Both the position numbers and the translations under genes were made by a program. DNA of 64,000 bases from Apostichopus japonicus (lineage: Eukaryota > Echinodermata > Holothuroidea > Aspidochirotida > Stichopodidae): contig NC_092562.1 of NCBI RefSeq assembly GCF_037975245.1, forward strand, positions 730,001-794,000. The letters run 5' to 3'. The notes below the pieces were generated by a model. The model was not told where the DNA came from. It saw only the letters and a program-made list of their open reading frames with translations, and made no database searches. This document shows, in pieces, positions 39,401-51,264 of this stretch. Each line of letters begins with the position of its first letter. Position 1 is the first letter of the stretch.

Positions 39401-40042
39401 CAATCTTCCTTTCTTTTTTAGAGAGAGACGGGGGGGGGGGGGGAGGGAGGTGAGAGGGGAGGGGTTGATGGGACTACAAATGATGACCCATAATTGGTGT
39501 CATAAAGTTATGTACGTTAACAATATAGGAAGGTTGTTGCGTTTGTGTATACCCAACGCCGCCATTAGTCGTCATTTGGTGTGGTAGCAGGTATGTAAAA
39601 GTGACACTAGTTTAACGACGCCGTATATTTTGCTTCCCTTGCGACGGTCAACATACACCGATATGACACAGTAACCTATTTGCATTAACGTTACTATATG
39701 AACTGGCTCCATAGAAAGCAGTTTCTGTACATTGGGTGTATATACATATGACATCATCTTTATGACTTACAACGCTATATCTTCTGCTCTATATACCAGT
39801 TCATATTTCTGAGTTTATTAATATTATTATTATTATTATTTTGTTATAGCGAAACTTGAAATGATATCAGAACAATATCTGAAAGTACAAAATATTGAAT
39901 CGAAGTGTTTTTAAGCACGTGGGAGATGAGGAAGAATGTCGGGGCCGTACAAAATCTCCAATTCTTAAATTTGATAAAAAATTAAAAACAAAAACGTTCC
40001 CCCCCCCCCATAATTTTGCAATATTTCATCCTCGATTAACTG

Positions 40043-40067
40043 CACATACGTCACATAGACGTATGTG
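40043..40067. repeat. Short perfect hairpin, 10-bp stem
   Basis: CACATACGTC and GACGTATGTG are perfect complements separated by ACATA. Within the intron and without other context. Confidence 0.6.
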
Positions 40068-42004
40068 ACCCGAAAGTTGAAACCATACATTGCATCCCCC
40101 CTTAGCTATACATTTCCCCCCCCCCCTCCCCATGACTGAATTTTCGAAGCAACCAACTTTGTTATATTGAGCCATGTCTGTAAAGAAAGTTGGATAACTT
40201 TAATTCAAGTATCGATAAATGTAATACTTTGAATTATCATCACAAAAATTGATTCATTTGATAAAGATATTTCAAGAATATTGTAACAAACATGCCGTTT
40301 GCCCTTTCTATGGTCGAAATGCTCACTTTGTATGGTTCAGAACTTTTAGAATTAATCTAAAATTTGTGAAAACTAAACATTGCTGTCCATTGACAGTAAT
40401 AACATATTTGAAATTGAAAATATTAACGACAGCAAAAATCTATATAATCTATATTTATTTTTTTCGTCAAGTTCTATCATATCTTATATGTAAACATTTC
40501 AAAAAGGGGATACAAAAAGTAAAAATAAAATGTTACATATTTCATTTTGAATGATTTATTTCACCTAAGCAAGCTCTCTTTTAATACATGAAAATCTACA
40601 ACATGTCGCGCGTCACTAATTTTGTTTGTTTCATCAAGTGACTATTTATCTCTAAATAGCTGTTGTTATTTTTTTTAATCTTTTATCTATATTCTTTACT
40701 TTTCTGCGATCTACAAAATGTGTTCATGATCATGTAAACTACTAAAGAAAAAAGCAAATTCTTAATTCTTATTCACCTCTATGTTTGTTTATGTTTTTTT
40801 CTTATCTGAACTCTTTCATCAAAATTATTCAAGATTGTAGTTAATATGTCCTAAATGTTTCTACATCGATTCACGAAGGAATATAATATCATGTTAAATG
40901 CTCGAATAATCTCTCTACACGTATAGCCTAAGGTAATTAACCCGAAGAGCTTTTGTACAATTATTATTTCCTCTCGCGATGAGACATCGGTGTGAAATTA
41001 AATTACATTTTCGTTTTGGTATAGACGAATCTCTTCTTTAAAGGTTAGAAACTTACAACTTTTTTAGTTTCGAAGCAATGATACTATATATGTACTGTCA
41101 TGTTGCAATGGGCACAGTGAAAATGTAATTTTATTACGTTAGAAACACAGGTAGGGCATGAAAGAAATTGAGATAAATAATGGAACTAATATTAGTAGTC
41201 TTTGCACCAGCCATTTTCTTTGTTGCTTCTTCCTCTGCCCCTTCGTATTCCTGTCTCGAGTGTGTCTTTTATTGTATGTTTGTGCGTGTGTGTGTGGTTT
41301 TTTTTTGTGTGTTGCAATTTTCTGATCGATTACATTGTTTAGGTATAATTGTGCAAATATGTAGGCTATTGTTATAATAAAATAATAGCATTACTGGATG
41401 GGATGACAATTTCCCCTCTCCGCCAACTTTACCAGAGAATGAATAGAATTAAGTATATTTGTAACCTTATAAATTTATGTCTATTTGCGGTATTCACTGC
41501 ATATGGCAGCACAACGATAATGAACGAAAAGAAAAATACTAAAAGTATCATCAAAGCGGACCATTTTCTGTTTTGCTTTAAAATGCACTAAAAGTAAAGA
41601 AAATCATAGTTTCACCAAACAGTGGATGTAATTACCTTTCTGGGAAGTTTGTTTTTATGTTCTTTCGTTCTTTGTGAACACGTTTTACCGTTAAAAGTTT
41701 ATTTTATTTTATTTTCTATTATGAAACTTGTGACGTAACCCATGTTACACCTCTTCGAACAAAGAACTTTTAATTCGACATCAGGCGTTGGGGTTTGGTG
41801 TAGGTTGGGATGGCGGAGGGGGAGGGAGGGGAGAAGGACGAAGTTATGAGGTTTATAATCTAAAAGAAATATATATATCCGACCAAGATACACGGTGATA
41901 CAAAAACCACAGGATAAAAGGCATCTTTCAAAGTTTGGAAAAAAGTAATTGCTATAAAATCAAATCAGCGGTATGATGACAAACTATTTTGATGGTGAAA
42001 TGGT

Positions 42005-42155
42005 GAAATATATAGGTTCGGATACTCAGGAACTATTGTTATACGTAAATGTGTAGTTCGGACACTCGTTAGCAATTGTTATGCCTCGTGAACTATGTAG
42101 TTCGGACACTCGTCAGCTATTGTTTTAAGAAGTGAAATATGTATGTAGTTCGAAT
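42005..42155 (+). repeat. Tandem repeat, ~4 degenerate copies of a ~44 bp unit
   Basis: TAGTTCGGACACTCGTNAGC or a variant recurs at about 42014, 42054, 42098 and 42146, each followed by ATTGTTAT-type sequence and GTGAAATATGTA. Spacing is 40-48 bases. Confidence 0.7.
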
Positions 42156-42734
42156 AAGAACTCGTATCATTTGCAAATGGTCCCCTTTAGAATACATTCA
42201 GTATATCCCAACTATATTTTAAGTTGATGGAGGGAAGTTGGGCTGACGGGTGGACTGCCATACCTCTATGCTACAAAACAAAATGGCGCTGGTTTTGGTT
42301 AGAAATAAAAATTAGGAACTGATGTCTTTTTTTTCCAACGAATAACTTACATTGCATGCGACTGTCGATCCCCTTTGTTTCTATACAGAAGAGTTCATAT
42401 AAAAACAATGATACATGGCATATATTAATCCTGATCCTCTATTAAGAACTGGATGCAGAAAAATAAAACATACCAGTTTGAATCAAAGGAAAAAGAAATA
42501 GCCCAAACTATTAAGGTAAGATACAGATTAGCTGTTAAATTCATCTCATCTCTTTTTCCAGTGTATTGATATAACACTCCACTAAAATTATATGTCCTAA
42601 ATTATATGACCTGTTTCGTCAAAAAGAAGACCATTATATAATATTAATAAAATGCATAATTTGTACAAGGAACGTACAACCTCATTATTAAATATTTTAC
42701 AAGTTTCTATATTGAGTAATAAAACACATTTCTG

Positions 42735-42736
<2 letters not shown>

Positions 42737-42777
<41 letters not shown>
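42737..42777. repeat. (AT)n microsatellite
   Basis: About 40 bases of AT dinucleotide in the intron. Confidence 0.95.
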
Positions 42778-42778
<1 letters not shown>

Positions 42779-45700
42779 GTTGTTGTTGGTTCTTCCCAAA
42801 TGTTTGACAACAACATAACCTTTATGAACTAGAGGTATATATTAATATTTTAATTAAACACTCATATAAATATATAATTTTACGACTTGTAAAATATAGA
42901 TCAAACTTATTCTGCTTTTCGGAGTAGAATTTTATTGTTAAATTACAGGTCATTGGTATTTTATTTTTTATTTCAAAGGAAGTGGATAGTCCACAAACAA
43001 ATATAAAAATATATACATAGTCTATGTAATGCAAAGAAGAGCACATGTAGGATTATACTTTAGTTAAAATTTAGTTTAAATTATTAAATACAACGATTTC
43101 AGCCTGAAATGTCACAACTTATAAAAGTCTAGTTCGAGGTTTTTGTTTGCCAATATATATATCTTGTTTCGATTGCTATTAATCCACAAAATTGACGAAA
43201 CTAAAAGCTATTTTTATTTTTTTTTATATTTCTTCTTCTTGTTTCTTTTTGATAGTCCCCATTTCGCTGAGTCCCCGAACCGTTTTGAATAATTAAGCCA
43301 AAAGGTATTCAAAATTTAGTATGTAGATTATACATCAGTTTGATTTCGATAAGACAAAGGTATTTTTTGTAATTAATCCAATATAATCCATACCAAAAAA
43401 TGTCAAACTTGCTGAAATCCCTTGCATATAATAGTTTTGTAATTTTACGGAATATTAACAAAAAAAGAGAAAGAATAAATTTCTGAAAAAGACATTTGTA
43501 TATATAGGTTATGAAAGACTCCTCTATAGTTTTCTGCATCATAAAGTTGCACATTTTCTTTTTGTCTTCTAGGATGGGTATTTACCTCTTTTTTGTGTGT
43601 GTGTGGCTATATGACACGTAAGTTTCATGCAACACTCGATTCAGATAAATAAGAAACACAAACAAACAAAAGTAAAACAAACAAATACAATCAAATATTA
43701 GATTTATGAAAAAAAATCCTGATAAGAAGTATATTACAAGAATATCTAGCTTACGAGATAAATCATCAAACCACGTCTTTACTTGTTAAGTTTCATTATT
43801 TCTGCCTCCAAAGTTATTTTAATTATTATTTTCCCAATTTTTAAAACATTCGTGGATAGTAGTACTTTAAAGGAATGGGAGGTGGCGTTCTCGAAATATA
43901 TATATATATATATATACATACATATATTTTGCCAAAATATGAAGTTAGCACCAGTCGTCAAATAAAACGACTGTTATTAAAAATCAAGAAAACGCAGACA
44001 AACTGCACGTCAACTGTTATTGTTCCAAAAATAAGAAAAAACGATGTTCGGATATAATTATATGTATCTCATTAATGACGTCATAAAAATGTCGACATAA
44101 AGTATTTGATATACATTTTTATATTTGTAGACAAATTTACCAAAGTCGACGGATAAGTACTTTAAAAATCAACAAGAATGATCGAGACGACTGAACTTTG
44201 AAGTCTAATCCTTCCCCTTAAACGGAGAAATTAGGGAAAAAGGATTTAGTTGTTTTTGGAAGGATTAAAACAACTTTGCAATACATATATATTAAATTCA
44301 TATTGTGTATGTTAATTGTCTACTGATGGCTGTCCGTATATACAGGTCTTATTATAGATCAATGCTGCTCTTTTATTGAAGTTCAAAGGTCAGTTTAAGA
44401 AAACACTTTGTGAAAAAAATTATTCGAATTCTCGGTAATAGCTTTGTTTCACAATCACCCAAAATAAAACATAAAAACTAATTCTGCACGTGTTCATTCG
44501 CATGAAATTATCAAATAAAATTTTCAAAAATTCCCCCTTCTTATTACGTAAATACTTAAATCTGTGTACAATTTGCGTAGTAACCTATAACCAATTCTCT
44601 GCATAGCATGCTGTCAAAACATAGCACAATGAATGATGATTAGTGTTAAAAGACCCAAGTCTGGGTTAAAACGGTAATAACGAACAATGGATCAAATTTT
44701 TCGTTGTAAGTGTTACTCCTTTTTTTCCTGATGTTTTTTTGTTTCGCTTCAAAAGTTTCCATTTGTATCGTTTTATGTGGGTGATAGATGCATTGTACTG
44801 TATCGTATTATTGCAAAGCGAATCCCTTGACGACATTTTGATCGACTATATAGCAACAAACGAATCAATCTTTCACACAAAACTACAGTAAGTATAGTAA
44901 CAAGGGATACAAGAAAATTAAAAATTGTAGGGATCACTTAACAGAAAACACGAATTTCTTTACACAATTTTCAGAATTGAGTACAACCTATATTACGACA
45001 CGAGTTCAAAACTAGTTCAAACGTACATAATTAAATTGTTCTCGATTCGGCTTTTCTTTGTTTTAACCATTACTATATGTGGAAGTTTGTTTTGTTATGG
45101 TTTTTTTTTATATTAAAACAAATATGGCGTAAGACACTGAGTCTGGTTTTAGAATCCACGCCTTCCCCTGCCCCCCTCCACCCCCTCCACCCCCTCCCCC
45201 GGCGAAAACGATTTCACTGGCAAAATATCAAATCGAGAAATGTTAAATTAAAATTATGAAAATTACTAACAAAATAAACTTGCTACAGTACGTGATAGAT
45301 TCATTTCTATAATTCAAAAAAATAAATGTGTAAATATATATATATATATATTTTTTTTTTAAACAGCCCAGCAACAGTAGAAATATGAATTTCGTGGGGG
45401 GAAATCCTTAGCAAAAACAGCACATTTCCAGATCGCGTGGTATAGAGTGGTATGTTATAGAGGGGGTTTATTGGATAGAGGTATTACAAAGGTTCACAGT
45501 GTTATGCTGTATACTGTTGTGTTTGATACAAAAGCAATATACAAATTCAAATAAGTAATATGGAAAAGTATGAGCACTATGATGCACTTTAGAAAGTTAC
45601 TGATTTTCTTGTTAATAAACTTCGTTTCATGCCTTTTTCAGTTTATTATGTGGTTATATTATGTGTTTCCCGACATGCAAGATTAATTGGATCATAAATA

Positions 45701-47731
45701 TGTAGACTCAACATGTTGTTATGTTACTAGGATACCAACAGACCATAAAAACGTTTTATTATCGATGTGAAGACATAATAGTGAAAATATTTATTATTTT
45801 ATTTCAAGAATGATGATATCCATATATCTGTACCTATAAATATATATATTGGTAACATAAACAGTCATAAAAAAAATGATAACAGTTTTCTTTGCTTTAA
45901 CAAAAAATAAACATGGTTTTTTCTTTGAGGTTCAATCTTTCCTAATTAAGAGTTTCATAATCGATTTGTTTGACATATGTAAGCAGGGTTCTTTGAAAAA
46001 AAATATATTAATTTTGTAATTATAATTGTTAACTTCATCGTTATTTCCTCATATTGATAGAATCCGCAAGTCTGCGAGTTTAATTCAGAGGTTTAAGTTG
46101 TACTGCAATTTATTAAAATCGAAAGTAGCTTGAAAAAAAATTTTAAATTGAGTTTTGTTTTAAACTGTTAAATGTTTTGTTTACATTGTGCATAATTTTG
46201 GCAGTTTCAATATTGCTGTTGCTAACTTTCCTATGTAATTTTGCGTTATTTGTCATTTTTTTTTACTTTGGGTGGTGCTACCCCATTAGAGTTTCACAAA
46301 TCATTTAACACGCAATGCACGTTTGATATTACTAAAACATAATTTTCACTTTTAATATCTTAAAGAAACAAAAGCACTTTTTTCATAATTCATAAGATCA
46401 CGTCTCTCCGAGAAGCCTCGTGAGATTTCTTGTTAATATCTATTGATATTGTTCTTTTTTTTTGGCAGTATTTACTTACACTCAGCCTGACATAACCAAC
46501 AATATCTTTCTCAGAGACTATTCCCGTAAAAACGAGGTTTCTCAAAATATTCATTAGAGTTTTTTACTTAAACTACACAAGTTTAGTTTCTTATCTGAAT
46601 CTTTGTACATCTTCATATTGCAACTTTTGAAAACAATGTGGTACGGTACCTTTTTTTTGTCGCTTCTAACCAAGGTACGTGATACTAACAAAAAACAACA
46701 GTTGAATACCTCTCAATTTCAGTATATATATATATACAATATCCACGTGGTTACATCCAGTTTGCTACTTCAATATTAAACTAGCAAGCATAATAACTAG
46801 TTAACCTAAAGAAAATGTGTTCTAAATATTTCATGGTTTCCCTTACATACTCATTTTTTAATTTTCTAGCAGAAGGTTTATTGTTCATTTTGCGAACTTT
46901 TCATAGACTGAAATATTATTGATATTTTTCTCCAGAAAATTTCAGATGTCCTTAGTTTTCTTTATTAGTGGATTAATTTGGCCTCAACCTGAGGTAAATT
47001 TTTAATGAAAACTACATCTGATGTTGAGCAGAGTTGAGCAGAAAATTAAAAAAAAATACAAGAGCATGGTAGCCTTTTTAAGAACAAAAAATCACGTGGA
47101 GTTTATTTTTAAAAAACTAGCGCATATACACTGAACTTATTACATTATTCAAACCTCAGAAATCATCATAGGCCTACTACATTCTGAGAATACCAAGCTC
47201 TTCCTGAAATCATTCATTCTTATCTAGGCCTACTCTTATTTGTGTCGAAACGTTCAGGAGGTATAAGTTACAAACATTTAAGCTATTTGAATGACCTATA
47301 CAAGTTCCTTCATCTTATTCTCTTTACAGGAAAATGGTAATTTGATCTACAGAATATATGTATATATCCTTCCTCATTTCTTTGGAGTATATTTACTTAT
47401 CTTCTTCTTTGTCTCCCCTCCCCCATTCCCTTCCTCACCTTCTTTAATTTTGAAACGTATATATTCCATTTCATTTAAAAAGGCCAACTTCAGTGATATG
47501 TAGAGGACGAGATACCAGTTATTCAGTCACGATGCACTAAAATCCGTACAAAACATTCATATACCAAACTTAACTGAACGACTCTTTGTTTACACGTGCT
47601 CTACTTTGCTCTTCTGGGTTTAATGTTCCTTTTCTAATTCTACCTTTGTTAATGAGAAACTAACTATAGAATTTTAATATTTTACCAAGACAAAAGAAAG
47701 AGAAATTTAACTTGTTTCATTCATGACTTAC

Positions 47732-48194
47732 CGGGGCCATCTTGGTGTCTATAGGGATCGTACGGTTTATGTGTTTGCACAGCAATTCCATTCATTGCAT
47801 AGATAGCTCCGTCTGATGTTTCGTAATAAAGTCCTAATTCCTTGGCTTCCGTCTCTTCCTGGGCCTGTTGTCTCCGCAGAGCCACCTGGGCAGCCATGAC
47901 CCTCTGCCTCTCAGCAATCAGGGTACATTTGGCACATACGCAATCCCTCCATCGACAGTAGCGTTTATGTCCCTTCAGCGCCGAGACGACACCATGGTTC
48001 CTACAACGGGCACACTTCGGCGTACGAGGATACGGTTTATCCGCTCTCAGTAACATTGGTGTCGAATTTGGCTGGTGGCTTGCTGATGAATGCTGTGGGT
48101 GAGGTATATGGTGTGTCGGACCGGGATGATTTGGCACAACTGGCATATCAGTGGATGACACAGGGCGGTTATGAAACGTGTTTTCCAAACTCAT
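47732..48194 (-). CDS. DMRTA2: DMRTA-type transcription factor, coding exon 1 (DM domain)
   Basis: First coding exon of a doublesex/mab-3 related transcription factor, a nuclear DNA-binding protein. It encodes residues 1-154 plus the first base of codon 155. The DM domain lies at about residues 57-112 (genome 47859-48026). All eight zinc ligands are present with canonical spacing: C61, C64, H67, H76, C80, C85, C87 and C90. The recognition helix reads [19 protein letters not shown], typical of DMRTA1/DMRTA2 (Dmrt4/5); DMRT3 differs in the zinc module. The start at 48194 is chosen because it has A at -3 and begins MSLENTF; in-frame ATGs at 48278 and 48380 are also open and cannot be excluded. 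The exon ends in a consensus donor, GTAAGT on the minus strand at 47731-47726, in phase 1. In the family these proteins act in neural and olfactory development and some gonadal roles; that role here is inferred. Whether it is DMRTA1 or DMRTA2 is not resolvable; the invertebrate gene is usually a single Dmrt4/5. Confidence 0.95.
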
Positions 48195-48610
48195 GATACA
48201 ACCAACATCAAATGCACAGAATAGTCCCCAGTTCAGCACTGCTGCACTAGTATACCGATGACTCCGAATCGACACCATGCATTGAATATACCAGTGTTTG
48301 TGGGTAATGGTAGAAACAACAATAACATATACCCAAAAAGGAAGCGATTCACAATTGACGGGGGCAAAAAAACAAAACACAACTCACGGTATTCGGTAAC
48401 AAACAAGTCGAAGCAGAGTATGGAATACACAAAAAGAAAGGAAGAATGAATGAATCAAATCAATAGACTAGGTCCAGGGAAGAAAACAAACGCTTGGTTA
48501 TATGTCGCAGTGGAAGAAGGAGAAGAAGAAAAAGTAAAGAATACAAAAAAAAAAACTTGTAAACTTTATCGCCCTCAGTCAACTACGTCACTTCAAATTC
48601 CAGAGCGGTA

Positions 48611-48620
48611 TGATTGACAG
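48611..48620 (+). promoter_or_regulatory. Pbx-Meis/Prep type TALE homeodomain composite site
   Basis: Exact TGATTGACAG, the decamer described for PBX with PREP/MEIS cofactors, about 420 bases upstream of the DMRTA start codon. Position and exact match suggest function, but a second exact copy occurs at 3169-3178 far from any gene, so chance cannot be ruled out. Confidence 0.3.
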
Positions 48621-48821
48621 AACCTCATAGGGAGATCTCATTTGAGAGTTCCCATCAATCCGTGCGCGAGACGACCAACCAAACACTGTAGCAGATCTGT
48701 TTTCTTTGCTAGTACCTGCCTGCCTGTCAACATTTAACGGGCTCTCCTATTGGTCAGTTGTCAGTAAGGCGTTGAATGATTCGTCATGGTAACCGCACGC
48801 CCTATCTTGACTTTTCCGTGT

Positions 48822-48853
48822 CTCCTCTCTCTTTCTATCTCTCTCTCTCTCTT
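48822..48853. repeat. CT-rich microsatellite upstream of DMRTA
   Basis: TCTC-rich tract interrupted by TTTCTAT, ending just before TTTGGCCCCC. Such GA/CT tracts are common near animal promoters, but also scattered elsewhere in this window. Confidence 0.85.
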
Positions 48854-48899
48854 TGGCCCCCTCCTTTGTTGTGTCCACTACTACTCGACGATTTGGTGA

Positions 48900-49860
48900 A
48901 ATATACGGTGGTCAAGAAAATGGGTAAAGAAACATAAAACACAAATAAAGTCAAAGACAGAACTGAAAGTGAAAAGCCATCCCCCAAACTGTAATTAAAA
49001 AAAAAAAAATCAGGACAAACATGGTATTAGCTTTTTTTTTCTTCTTTTCTTTTCATTTCTTTTTTGTAACAGAGGTGATTGGAACCTGCCTGGCGGAATT
49101 AGAGAAAGTTTATTAATCCGCCCACTTTTCTGAAGAAGGTATTTGTCAGGTCTGACAAAATGGCCAGATTTTTGAAGTGTCAGTTATATTCCTTGTGATA
49201 TTGTGTCTGCGCAAAAACGCGGAAAATTACCTCTGCGCGGACTTCGTTAACAACATTGTCGATAACGGGGTTTTCTCGCTTTGAGGGAGCACAGGCGTAA
49301 AATTAGATATGTTTGGGGTTTAAAGAGAAACAATTCATCCACACAGAAATATATACAGCAGGCAAGCCTATTAACTTCTTGACTTGACTTTTCTTACCGG
49401 TTTTTTTTTTGGGGCTCCTTTTTTTTTCCTTTCTTGTTTTACAAAGCAACGTGGGTAATTTATTTTCCTTCAAAATATAACTTTCTTTATTAACCTACAA
49501 AAAGAAAACAAAATTAGCTTGATATATTCATTTACATTAGGGTTTAGCCCCAAAGGCAGGTCCTGCGAGTCTTGCTAACGGTGTTATACAAAAGGGGAAA
49601 CTTGTTTTGGAAAATTCGGGAAATCCTTGAGAAATAGAAAAAAAAAATAGTGCAGTCTAGGGATCTTGTATTCATGTCATGTCTAGCAGATTTAAATTTG
49701 CAACGATTTGTCCATCTGCGGCCAAGGCAAATATTTATAACTATTCATTTTTTTTAGGGATATAGAAGCTAGGATAAGTTAAATAAAACAACTTTTCTGT
49801 AACCTTTTAAAGAAATTTTCGTTAGTGACATATTTACAGCAGCAGCTGTTTTTGAAAAAA
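48900..49860. other. Upstream intergenic sequence, nothing recognised
   Basis: AT-rich DNA with T homopolymers near 49033 and 49403. No open frame or RNA gene could be supported. Confidence 0.5.
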
Positions 49861-49895
49861 ATATAATATAAGAATATATATATATATATACGTAC

Positions 49896-50049
49896 CATAC
49901 GTACCAACGAAATATACAAAGCACCCCACCCCCTCCCCCCATATATTAATATATATATGCATAAATATATATATAAATATTTATACATATATATATTAAT
50001 ATATGGGGGGAGGGGGTGGGGTGCTTTGTATATTTCGTTGGTACGTATG
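49896..50049. repeat. Perfect inverted repeat, 64-bp arms, 26-base spacer
   Basis: The left arm 49896-49959 is the exact reverse complement of the right arm 49986-50049. The arms run from CATACGTACCAACG through a C/G-rich block (CACCCCACCCCCTCCCCCC) into an AT-rich inner part. Pairing stops at both ends (49895 C opposite 50050 A; 49960 C opposite 49985 A). No target duplication or terminal motif of a known transposon is visible. It could be a foldback element, a recent inverted duplication, or an artefact of assembly. Confidence 0.95.
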
Positions 50050-50801
50050 ATTAAAAGAATGGTTAAATTTTTTACGGAGGTATAATGGTAGGGTCTTCTC
50101 TATTGCGTTATTATAGCTTGTCTTTTGATTGTTAGATCAGGCGTTAAGGTAGTGTTGAAAGGACTTTTCAAGCAATTTTTTTTTTATCGATTCTGGTCTT
50201 ATTCTGGATCCATATGTTAGATAACGTGAAAGTCCCAGAAGATTGCATTTGACTTCAATTGTCCTTTTACGAGCTATGCTCACTGATGAAGAATGAAACG
50301 AATCATTCGAAACATTCTGTATGTAAGTTAATATTGCTATTTACTAGTACTCATGTGAGTTGTGTTTTATATCAGAAGGATCAGTCAATACATATAGCTA
50401 GATTGACCAATTTCAATCTATATTTTGAGTGAAATTTGTTTAGATTTGGTGACATTGTCGAGCACAGTATAAATATGTATACGGATCACAAGAAATGGTT
50501 TTATGCATAAAGTATAGGCCTATGTTTCGTTTCTCTGCACTTTGAACACTAATCCTTTTCTCTCTATTCGTTGACATTTCAATCCTATTCTAGAGCTCAA
50601 TCTTATTCTTATTCTGTCTTATTCTAGAATCCTTTGAATGTTTGATACGAAGGAGAATCAGTTCATACAAAGGGACCGAGTTTTCTGAACTTCACCACCT
50701 AAATAAAGACAGCTTTATTTGATGTGATGTCAGAGGAAGAAGAGGCAACAAAATATCAATAAGTTCAAACTGCAAACTGCCAATAGTCATAAATACACGT
50801 T

Positions 50802-50878
50802 TCGAGAAACATGGACCTTTAATTTGTAAATAAGATGTGTTCAGAAACATGGACCTTTTTTGTGAATAAGATGTGACC
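50802..50878 (+). repeat. Two-copy tandem duplication, ~38 bp
   Basis: AGAAACATGGACCTTT followed by TTGTAAATAAGATGTG and then AGAAACATGGACCTTT with TGTGAATAAGATGTG. Confidence 0.7.
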
Positions 50879-50949
50879 ATTCCTATTGCATCTGTGTAAG
50901 TCCAAGATAAATGTCAAATGGTGATTGGGCTTACTTTTCATTTTGCAAA

Positions 50950-51260
50950 TGTGATACGAGCCTGCCTTTGTGTACATCCCTCGACCTGACCCGGAACTAC
51001 ATCACATCCTTGTGATACATCGCTGCATGTAAGTGTATAACTGGACATGCGCACGGAACTAAACCATGCGCATGCGTGTGACACGTGTCTGCCTTTGTGT
51101 ACATCCCTTGACCTGACCCGGAACTACCACGCGTAGTACATGTGATAAATGTTTGATTATTTGTACTTAAACTGACCTGGCCCGGAACTGCATCATGCAC
51201 CAGTGATATATATGCCTGTTTCTGTGTTTATCAATTGACCTGACCCGGAACTACAAGCAC
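50950..51260 (+). repeat. Tandem repeat, 5 copies of a ~63 bp unit with GACCTGACCCGGAACT
   Basis: The phrase GACCTGACCCGGAACT ends at 50998, 51126, 51189 and 51252, with a degenerate form (CTGGACATGCGCACGGAACT) ending at 51060, giving spacings of 62-66 bases. Units also share GTGATACATGCCTGCCTTTGTGTACATCCC. The unit is richer in G+C than the flanks. Confidence 0.82.
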
Positions 51261-51264
51261 ATAC

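Larger units (their letters stand above)
16858..47731 (-). other. DMRTA2: Large phase-1 intron of the DMRTA gene (30.9 kb)
   Basis: Bounded by GTAAGT at the 5' side (47731) and a pyrimidine-rich ...TTTTCTTGTACAG at the 3' side (16858). No coding exon of another gene could be recognised on either strand; open frames inside are short and mostly repeats. The interval holds two CAGGGG-ended TIR elements, two tRNA-derived SINEs, three TACTCG-rich repeat copies, 2- to 5-copy tandem repeats at 18.97, 24.72 and 42.0 kb, and (AT)n tracts at 29.48, 32.75 and 42.74 kb. Between these, 33.0-42.0 kb and 42.8-47.7 kb are AT-rich single-copy-looking DNA in which I see nothing that can be named. Long introns in developmental regulators often hold enhancers, but none can be identified without comparison. 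Confidence 0.88.
48195..48860 (-). promoter_or_regulatory. 5' UTR and putative promoter region of DMRTA gene
   Basis: Sequence just upstream of the DMRTA start. It is somewhat richer in G+C than the surroundings at 48.56-48.8 kb. On the gene strand there is a CCAAT box (ATTGG at 48749-48753 on the plus strand) and a weak ATATAA at about 48498. A TGATTGACAG decamer lies at 48611-48620 on the plus strand, identical to the Pbx-Meis/Prep composite consensus. A CT-rich tract at 48822-48853 marks the outer limit. The transcription start is not visible. The presence of in-frame ATGs at 48278 and 48380 means the leader may be shorter or translated. Confidence 0.4.

Noticed and set aside
47859-48026. 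Assignment of the gene as DMRT3 or DMRT1
   Set aside because: The zinc module reads [19 protein letters not shown], matching DMRTA and not DMRT3 or DMRT1, and a DMA domain is present, which DMRT1 lacks.
47868-48053. Plus-strand 61-codon frame opposite the DM domain
   Set aside because: Shadow of the strongly conserved minus-strand DM-domain exon.
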